Shown: piece by piece, positions 1 to 4,175 of the stretch
How positions within the stretch are numbered: the stretch's first letter is position 1
How the letters are laid out: every line of letters starts with the position of its first letter
Origin: Candidatus Auribacterota bacterium
Lineage (GTDB): Bacteria > Auribacterota > Tritonobacteria > UBA1439
DNA length: 5,487 bases
Assembly (NCBI GenBank): GCA_026391995.1
Contig: JAPLCY010000011.1
Location: 1 to 5,487, forward strand
Reading direction: 5' to 3'
The notes under the pieces: model-generated
Told to the model about the DNA's origin: nothing
The model's database searches: none
The model's input: only the letters and a program-made list of their open reading frames with translations
Position numbers and translations under genes: made by a program

Positions 1-167
1 GGGCCTTGATTATCTGTGTTAATATACCATACGCGGGGGGGGAGGCAATATATATTTCGCTATATATATTCCGCTATTATTCGCCACTGAGCCGGTGACA
101 TCTTACCTAACTCATTCCTTAGAAGAATGATACATCCAGAATATGTTGTCAATATATCGAACGCATA
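1..167. other. Non-coding AT-rich flank with short degenerate tandem repeat
   Basis: No convincing gene is visible here. Positions 35-42 are a run of eight G. Positions 49-84 hold three imperfect tandem units, TATATATTTCGC (49-60), TATATATATTCCGC (61-74) and TATTATTCGC (75-84), each an AT run ending in a CGC-type tail. The rest is AT-rich without a clear terminator hairpin or promoter. It lies beyond the 3' end of the minus-strand fragment at 168-368, so it could be that gene's trailer or simply intergenic DNA. Confidence 0.5.
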
Positions 168-368
168 TCAATTGACGAACTGTTTGTTACACACCTGTTT
201 GTGCCGCAACGTACTACCTAGTACGCCTGCGTAGTAGTTGAGGACCCTTCCGGCGATCGGCCCGAGCGGCGCACCTTCCTTGTTCAGCAGCGCCCCGTAC
301 ACCCAGTAGCGCCCTGGCGCGAGGCCCGAGAAAGGTATACAGGAAGCTTGTGCAGAGAGCCTCGTCAT
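168..368 (-). pseudogene. Fragment of a C-terminal beta-domain protein (gene remnant)
   Basis: This 66-residue frame has no signal peptide and no strong Shine-Dalgarno site. It is closed upstream by a stop (complement of 387-389). Residues about 15-45 read LAPGRYWVYGALLNKEG, then PLGPIAGRVLNYYAGV. They resemble the last two or three strands of the C-terminal domains of the other two secreted proteins in this window: GVAGDYTVIFELVHEGTPP then IAPIANYESRKAFTV in the Kelch protein, and VELEVIVALVPAGSKP then a short tail in the YVTN protein. The first 14 residues and the last 20 or so (after YYAGV) look unrelated and the tail is basic, as expected where a truncated frame runs into non-coding DNA. 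The most likely reading is the 3' remnant of a lost secreted-protein gene. A real small protein cannot be excluded. The similarity is judged by eye. Confidence 0.45.
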
Positions 369-420
369 CCCTGCTTTCTCACCTACTCAGTACATCCTTG
401 AGTTTGGAACCACCATATTC

Positions 421-1884
421 CTATCTAATCATCGCCCTCTCGCCACGCCCACTGTAATTGATGAATACCGTTTTGGTTTGAGTGAAGAAATTGAGGCCGT
501 CGTCGGCCATCTCCCTGTCGCCGTATCCCGTAGCCTTGCAACCTCCGAATGGGAGCTGGGCTTCTCCGCCGATGGTGGGCTCGTTGATGTGCACCATCCG
601 TATCTCTGCATGCTCTATGAAATGCATGATATTTTTTATGTCGCGTGTAAAAATTGCGCCCGTGAATCCATACTTCACGCAGTTTGAAAAAGAGATGGCC
701 TTGGAGAAGTCGCCGAAGGGCGTAATTGCAAGGACAGGGCCGAATATCTCCTCCTGGAAGATTTTCATCTCAGGCGTAACATTATTGAAGATGGTCGGCT
801 CGATGAAATAGCCGTTTCCTGCGGCCTTCTTCCCGCCCAGCACAAGCCGTGCCCCTTCGCGTTTCCCGCTCTCAATATAGGATAGAACACTTTCAAACTG
901 CTTCTTGTCAACCACTGGCCCCATCGTCGCTGCGGCGTCCATACCGTTGCCCGGGACATACTCGCGCGCCTTTGCAAGGAGTTTCGTCATGAACTCATCT
1001 TTTACTTTTTCGTGCACGAGAACGCGGCTTGTCGCCGTACACCTCTGGCCCGTGGACCCGAATGCCCCATCCGCCGTCGCTGCGACCGCTGCGTCAACAT
1101 CCCCGTCCTCCATGAGGATGAGGGCATTCTTCCCGCCCATCTCGCACTGTACTTTCTTATTTGTCTTCGCCGCTTCCTCTATTACTCTCTTCCCCACCTC
1201 GTTTGAACCCGTGAAGGAGACCGCCCTGATATGCGGATGATGAATGATCGCCTCCCCTACTGCAGAGCCCGGGCCAATTACCATATTGAGCACCCCGGGT
1301 GGAAGCCCTGCCTCCTGGAATAATTCCACCAGCAGTGTGGCGGTCCCCGGCGTGAGTTCGGCTGGCTTGAACACAACCGTGTTCCCGGCAACAAGCGCGG
1401 GGGCGACTTTCCAACACGGGATTGCCCAGGGGAAGTTCCACGGGCCGATAATCCCCACGACACCTATTGGCCTGCGTATGGTATACGCAAAACAATTGGC
1501 AAGCTCCGAGGGGATAGTCTGACCGTTGAGCCTGAATCCCGCGCCCCCGTAATACTCGAGAAGGCTGATGCCCTTCTTGACTTCGCCCAATGCCTCTTTG
1601 ATCAGCTTTCCCTCTTCGCGCGTCATTACTCTGGCAATCTCTTCTGCACGCCCGCGCGCTTTCTCCGCGCATCGCGCGACGTAGCGACCCCGCTCTGGCG
1701 CCGGCACGTCTCTCCATTGAGCGAACGCCTTGCTCGCGGCCTCGATGGCGTCCAGCGCCTCTCTTTCACCGGCGGACGCGAACTCCGCTACACACTCACT
1801 AATGTTCGCCGGGTTCATATTACGTACGGTCCTTCCGGAATCAGGAGTAACCCACTTTCCATTGATGTAACTTCTGATTTGCAT
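421..1884 (-). CDS. NAD(P)-dependent aldehyde dehydrogenase family protein
   Basis: This is a full-length member of the aldehyde dehydrogenase superfamily, cytosolic enzymes that oxidise an aldehyde to a carboxylate using NAD(P)+. From the chosen start it is 487 residues, the usual family size. All key residues are present: the oxyanion Asn of PWNFP (about N150), the cofactor Lys of FKPAE (K173), the FTGSNEVG Rossmann loop (about 224-231), the general-base Glu of EMGGKN (E248), the nucleophilic Cys of GQRCTA (C282) and the ribose-binding Glu of EEIFGP (E379). The C-terminal oligomerisation part, with LPFGG then a Gly-rich turn, is intact. Overall it looks closest to the 2,5-dioxovalerate (alpha-ketoglutarate semialdehyde) and related semialdehyde dehydrogenases, but the substrate cannot be fixed from sequence and the neighbours give no pathway. 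The start at 1884 gives MQIRSYINGKW with GGAGG five bases upstream. An alternative ATG at 1896 would add four residues and has a weaker GAGG. The gene lies downstream of the Kelch gene on the same strand, but a 170-bp gap with a hairpin and its own -10 box suggests separate transcription. Confidence 0.95.
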   Translation of the reverse strand: MQIRSYINGKWVTPDSGRTVRNMNPANISECVAEFASAGEREALDAIEAASKAFAQWRDVPAPERGRYVARCAEKARGRAEEIARVMTREEGKLIKEALGEVKKGISLLEYYGGAGFRLNGQTIPSELANCFAYTIRRPIGVVGIIGPWNFPWAIPCWKVAPALVAGNTVVFKPAELTPGTATLLVELFQEAGLPPGVLNMVIGPGSAVGEAIIHHPHIRAVSFTGSNEVGKRVIEEAAKTNKKVQCEMGGKNALILMEDGDVDAAVAATADGAFGSTGQRCTATSRVLVHEKVKDEFMTKLLAKAREYVPGNGMDAAATMGPVVDKKQFESVLSYIESGKREGARLVLGGKKAAGNGYFIEPTIFNNVTPEMKIFQEEIFGPVLAITPFGDFSKAISFSNCVKYGFTGAIFTRDIKNIMHFIEHAEIRMVHINEPTIGGEAQLPFGGCKATGYGDREMADDGLNFFTQTKTVFINYSGRGERAMIR

Positions 1885-1889
1885 AGACA

Positions 1890-1894
1890 CCTCC
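1890..1894 (-). promoter_or_regulatory. Shine-Dalgarno site deciding the dehydrogenase start
   Basis: On the minus strand GGAGG lies five bases before the ATG at 1884. It overlaps the alternative in-frame ATG at 1896, so use of the upstream start would bury this site inside the coding region. The upstream ATG has only GAGG, about seven bases away. The downstream start also fits the usual family N-terminus, where the YINGKW strand comes within the first dozen residues. The choice rests on motif strength only. Confidence 0.6.
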
Positions 1895-1921
1895 ATAATG
1901 TCGCCTCAAAAAGCGGTAGGT

Positions 1922-1927
1922 ATTATA
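1922..1927 (-). promoter_or_regulatory. Candidate -10 box for the aldehyde dehydrogenase gene
   Basis: The minus strand reads a perfect TATAAT here, about 38 bases upstream of the preferred ATG. That would give a 5' leader of roughly 30 bases, with the Shine-Dalgarno site well placed. No good -35 hexamer sits 16-18 bases upstream (the best there are TGCCAT or GCCATG), so the call rests on the -10 box alone. It would let the gene be transcribed independently of the Kelch gene. Confidence 0.4.
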
Positions 1928-1993
1928 CAGAATTCCATGGAGAGCATGGCATTATTCGTAGAGGGGGGCAACTGCCTGAAAAATCAGAGTCAA

Positions 1994-2032
1994 GAAACAT
2001 CAGGGTCGCCTATTTATCGAAATAGGCGACCC
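1994..2032. repeat. REP-like palindrome with conserved 14-nt tag
   Basis: Positions 2003-2015 (GGGTCGCCTATTT) and 2020-2032 (AAATAGGCGACCC) form a perfect 13-bp inverted repeat around a 4-base loop (2016-2019). The left arm overlaps the 14-mer GAAACATCAGGGTC (1994-2007), which recurs exactly at 3803-3816 at the edge of the RAYT element. The hairpin begins 22 bases after the Kelch stop codon, so it may protect or end that mRNA. No U-run follows on the minus strand (it continues TGATGTTTC), so a classical intrinsic terminator is not supported. The combination of tag and palindrome is what REP elements mobilised by REP-associated tyrosine transposases look like. That assignment is inference. Confidence 0.65.
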
Positions 2033-2054
2033 CGGATGCGAACTGACTATAGTA

Positions 2055-3377
2055 TCAATGCACCGTAAATGCCTTCCGGCTTTCGTAATTGGCGATCGGC
2101 GCGATTGGCGGCGTTCCCTCGTGCACGAGCTCGAATATAACCGTGTAGTCTCCCGCCACGCCCGTGGGGATTTTGATGGTGAAAATCTGGCCGACGAACG
2201 CCGTGGGGAGGCCGGGGACCCTGGTCGCCATCGCCTTGCCGCCAGTATAGAGATCGGCAGGCTTGCCGAGCACGAACGAGTACATGATCCCGCCGGAACC
2301 CGCGATCACTCCCCATGCGTCAAATTTTTCGGTGAGGGGCTGCACCGTCAGGTCCACGGTGAAGGTATCATTGGGGTTGAGCGATGTGCTGTTGAGCGTC
2401 AGGGTGACACCGGGTGTCGGCGTGGGTGCGGGCTGGGCGATGGAGAGTTTCTCCGCCTTATTTATGACTTCAGGGGGCGCTCCCGTTAATCCGCCCGCCT
2501 TGATGGCGAGCTGTTTCTCGACGCTGTACGCGGCACCCTCGCTTCGCGCGCCAGTTATTGTAGCGGGCCCGGCAGTCCAGATGCCGTCGAGATAGTACTC
2601 CGTGCTGATCAGGAAGTCAGCCGCCTCGCCGTTCACCGCCCAAATCCGCGTGCCGTCAAAAAAGGCCGCAGGGCCGCCGCGGACAGTCGTCAGGGGGGCA
2701 ATGGCATTCCAGGTATTGGTCGCCGGGTTGTAGCGCTGGACAATGCGCAGTTTCGCATCGGCTACATCTGTGCCGCCGATAAGGTATATGTACGTGCCGT
2801 CGGTAGCGCCGCCTACCCTGCGTACTGCCGTCGGGACAGCCGCCCCGCTTGTCCAGGTATTGGCGGCGATGTCATAGCAATAATTCGTCGTGCCGGCAGC
2901 ACCTACAGCTGAGCCGCCGAGAACATAGATTTTATTCCCAATCGCCGCTACCGCATGAGAAGCGTTGGCTGCCGGCATGGGCGCCAGGGTGGAGACGGCA
3001 TTTGCGGTGGGGTCAAACGTTTGGAGCACGGCAGTAGGCGCGTTGGCATCATCGAGGCCGCCAGCGATATAAATATAAGAACTTACCGCAACAGCACCGG
3101 CGCTGGAAACGCCGACAGACAGATTGGCTTTGTTTGTCCATGTATTGCTGGCGACATCGTACTCCTCAATCGGGATATTTGTTGTCCCGGGGGGATTGTA
3201 CTTGTCCCGGCCACCCACCGCATAGAATTTTCCTGTGGTGGCGGAATAGACAACGGAGTTGCCCCCGCGGGCCTTGTTCAACGGCGCGATCGCCGTCCAC
3301 GTGCCGATGTCGTCGCTCCATGCCGGGATGCTGCATGCGACAGACAGCAGTGCCAGCAGAGTAGCAATTCTCTTCAT
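2055..3377 (-). CDS. Secreted Kelch-repeat beta-propeller protein with C-terminal beta domain
   Basis: The predicted protein is 440 residues and exported. Residues 1-21 are a Sec signal peptide: Lys-Arg, a hydrophobic core ATLLALLSVA, then a likely cut after AWS. The SVAC stretch is a poor lipobox. Residues 25-312 hold six Kelch repeats, each with a GG doublet and a W about six residues after the Y-D/N turn. Good examples are FYAVGG (51-56), YIAGG (103-107), YVLGG (151-155) and YLIGG (198-202); repeats 5 and 6 are more degenerate (WAVNG, IKAGG). A linker PAPTPTPG (316-323) leads to a C-terminal beta-sandwich-like domain (324-440) with FDAWGV and MYSFV motifs, which is homologous to the end of the YVTN protein at 4176. 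Kelch propellers bind proteins or sugars, but no catalytic residues (galactose-oxidase type) are evident. The start was chosen over an upstream in-frame ATG at 3440 because AGGAGGT lies five bases before 3377 and the signal peptide starts there. Ligand and cell location beyond export are unknown. Confidence 0.92.
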   Translation of the reverse strand: MKRIATLLALLSVACSIPAWSDDIGTWTAIAPLNKARGGNSVVYSATTGKFYAVGGRDKYNPPGTTNIPIEEYDVASNTWTNKANLSVGVSSAGAVAVSSYIYIAGGLDDANAPTAVLQTFDPTANAVSTLAPMPAANASHAVAAIGNKIYVLGGSAVGAAGTTNYCYDIAANTWTSGAAVPTAVRRVGGATDGTYIYLIGGTDVADAKLRIVQRYNPATNTWNAIAPLTTVRGGPAAFFDGTRIWAVNGEAADFLISTEYYLDGIWTAGPATITGARSEGAAYSVEKQLAIKAGGLTGAPPEVINKAEKLSIAQPAPTPTPGVTLTLNSTSLNPNDTFTVDLTVQPLTEKFDAWGVIAGSGGIMYSFVLGKPADLYTGGKAMATRVPGLPTAFVGQIFTIKIPTGVAGDYTVIFELVHEGTPPIAPIANYESRKAFTVH

Positions 3378-3382
3378 CTCGC

Positions 3383-3389
3383 ACCTCCT
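3383..3389 (-). promoter_or_regulatory. Strong Shine-Dalgarno site of the Kelch gene
   Basis: The minus strand reads AGGAGGT followed by a 5-base spacer and the ATG at 3375-3377. This near-perfect site fixes the start at the signal peptide and argues against the in-frame ATG 63 bases upstream, whose extra 21 residues would place a Cys-rich, non-signal-like stretch before the export signal. Confidence 0.8.
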
Positions 3390-3486
3390 CTTGAGGTTGT
3401 TAAAGCAAGTACAACACTCTACAAGAATAACATATTTCATTCAATATAAAAAGGGTCCAAATTTCTTGTGTCATACCAAAATGATT

Positions 3487-3522
3487 ATGTCCCCTATCTG
3501 CCAAAATATAAATGTCCCCTAT
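3487..3522 (+). repeat. Two direct repeats ATGTCCCCTAT at the left end of the ISNCY-like remnant
   Basis: ATGTCCCCTAT occurs exactly at 3487-3497 and 3512-3522, a 25-bp spacing, just upstream of the transposase remnant. Repeated TGTCCCC boxes near the end of an insertion sequence are plausible transposase-binding sites, and the outer copy probably lies near the element's left terminus. No matching right end was found downstream, which agrees with the element having lost its 3' part. Confidence 0.5.
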
Positions 3523-3547
3523 AATAGCCCCCGACAAGGGGGTGAAA

Positions 3548-3804
3548 ATGAGAGAGGGGATACTGGAGATGAGCCGTAAGGAGCGGGACAGGTTGCGGGT
3601 GATGGGGATGGTAAAAGGGTGCAAGATCATACTGAGGAAGGCCGCAAAGCTGATTGGGGTGAGCTATCGGCAGTGCAAGAGGTTCTACAGGCGATATCGG
3701 GAGGAAGGGGATGGAGGGTTGGTTCATCGATCACGAGGGCGGCCATCTAGTCGGCAGAGGAAAGCTACAAGGGATTCGCGACGCTGGCAAGTGAGAAACT
3801 CTGA
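3548..3804 (+). pseudogene. ISNCY-type transposase, N-terminal remnant with frameshift
   Basis: The first 70 residues from the ATG at 3548 look like the N-terminal helix-turn-helix part of ISNCY-family DDE transposases: MSRKERDRLRVM, a HTH at about 28-50 (RKAAKLIGVSYRQCKRFYRR), then EEGDGGLVHRSRGRPSSR. GGGGG lies five bases before the ATG. After about 3757 the frame loses similarity, but a shifted frame at 3760-3801 reads ESYKGFATLASEKL, matching the family's next conserved segment (usually a FGPTLASEKL-like string). About 12-18 codons are therefore missing and the frame is shifted. The shifted frame meets TGA at 3802-3804, exactly where the RAYT-derived element begins. The whole DDE catalytic domain is gone, so no active transposase is made. 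Family recognition is from memory of its conserved segments. Confidence 0.8.
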
Positions 3805-4079
3805 AACATCAGGGTCAGGTCCTTATTATACATTGATATAGTGCGCGCATGGCAAGGCCATTGAGGATTGAATATCTGGGGTATGGTACCACGTCACAAG
3901 CCGCGGGAACGAGCGGGGTGCGATATTCCGGGACGACAAGGACAGAAAGCGGCGCTGCGGTGACAAATGATCATATATGTCTTCAGAAGCAGATGGTGAA
4001 AGATCGGGAATTGGCGTAACGAGTGAAACAGATTCACAACAAACTTGTTAGTGTATAGTGAAGGCCTGACCCTGATGTT
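3803..4079 (+). mobile_element. Small RAYT-derived element with 15-bp terminal inverted repeats
   Basis: AACATCAGGGTCAGG (3805-3819) and its exact reverse complement CCTGACCCTGATGTT (4065-4079) bracket about 275 bp containing remnants of a REP-associated tyrosine transposase. Beyond these 15 bases both ends continue with TCC and CC respectively. The left edge also carries the 14-nt tag GAAACATCAGGGTC seen at the REP-like hairpin at 1994. The left edge directly follows the last recognisable codon of the ISNCY-type remnant, which suggests insertion into it or a deletion at the junction. Classical IS200/RAYT elements lack long terminal inverted repeats, so the paired tags may be two REP-like ends in opposite orientation. 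The element cannot transpose by itself. Confidence 0.65.
3849..4058 (+). pseudogene. REP-associated (IS200-like Y1) transposase, internally deleted
   Basis: From the ATG at 3849 the frame reads MARPLRIEYLG, the typical opening of RAYT/IS200-like transposases. A frameshift near 3881-3884 moves the match to another frame, which reads WYHVTSRGNERGAIFRDDKD then RKRR (3884-3955), the first beta strand and following loop of the family, before a stop at 3968. At about 3981-4055, back in the first frame, LQKQMVKDRELA, a TAA stop, then RVKQIHNKLVSV and TAG resemble the family's C-terminal helix. The middle, which holds the HUH metal-binding motif and the catalytic tyrosine of a protein normally about 200 residues or longer, is missing. 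The gene is dead through one frameshift, one in-frame stop and a large deletion. The N-terminal match is very strong; the C-terminal match is weaker. Confidence 0.8.
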
Positions 4080-4091
4080 CCCTGATGTTTC
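4070..4091. repeat. Tandem duplication of the tag at the right end of the RAYT element
   Basis: CCCTGATGTT occurs twice in direct succession (4070-4079 and 4080-4089), and the second copy extends as CCCTGATGTTTC to 4091. It is the reverse complement of the GAAACATCAGGG part of the 14-nt tag. The inner copy belongs to the 15-bp terminal inverted repeat. The outer copy preserves the TTTC end seen in the other tags. Slippage or a second nested insertion could explain it. Confidence 0.6.
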
Positions 4092-4094
4092 CCA

Positions 4095-4170
4095 CCCTCC
4101 GGGAGGGATCGCAATGACAAGCTGATCGGGATTTGGACAACAGCCTCACGAGGTTTGACCCTGAAATTTC
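4095..4170. repeat. Intergenic segment with short palindrome and degenerate tag copy
   Basis: CCCTCC-G-GGAGGG (4095-4107) is a 6-bp inverted repeat around one base. On the minus strand it sits in TCATTGCGATCCCTCC context, which resembles interspersed CATTGCGA-type repeats seen in other bacterial genomes; this is a tentative comparison. At 4157-4170 GACCCTGAAATTTC matches the reverse complement of the 14-nt tag at 12 of 14 positions, just after the YVTN stop codon. CCTC-AC-GAGG (4144-4153) is a tiny hairpin without a following U-run. No gene or convincing terminator is seen here. Confidence 0.35.
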
Positions 4171-4175
4171 CTCGA

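Noticed and set aside
211..224. Inverted repeat GTACTA-CC-TAGTAC as an operator
   Set aside because: It is only a 6-bp arm palindrome inside a decayed frame with no promoter nearby, so chance is enough to explain it.
478..811. Overlapping plus-strand open frames inside the aldehyde dehydrogenase gene
   Set aside because: They are shadows of a long, fully conserved minus-strand gene. Their translations show no recognisable domain.
2003..2032. Intrinsic terminator for the Kelch gene
   Set aside because: The 13-bp stem is perfect, but no U-run follows it on the minus strand, and the tag recurs next to mobile DNA, so a REP-like palindrome fits better. A role in mRNA 3' protection remains possible.
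3421..3480. Sigma-70 promoter for the Kelch gene
   Set aside because: The minus strand holds TTGGAC, TATATT, TTGAAT and TATTCT, but no pair has a 16-18 base spacing with good matches.
3512..3547. Upstream ATG at 3512 as the transposase start
   Set aside because: It lies inside the second ATGTCCCCTAT repeat and lacks a ribosome site, while the ATG at 3548 has GGGGG five bases upstream and matches the family N-terminus.
4095..4107. Terminator between the RAYT element and the YVTN gene
   Set aside because: The one-base loop cannot form a normal hairpin, and no U-run follows on either strand.
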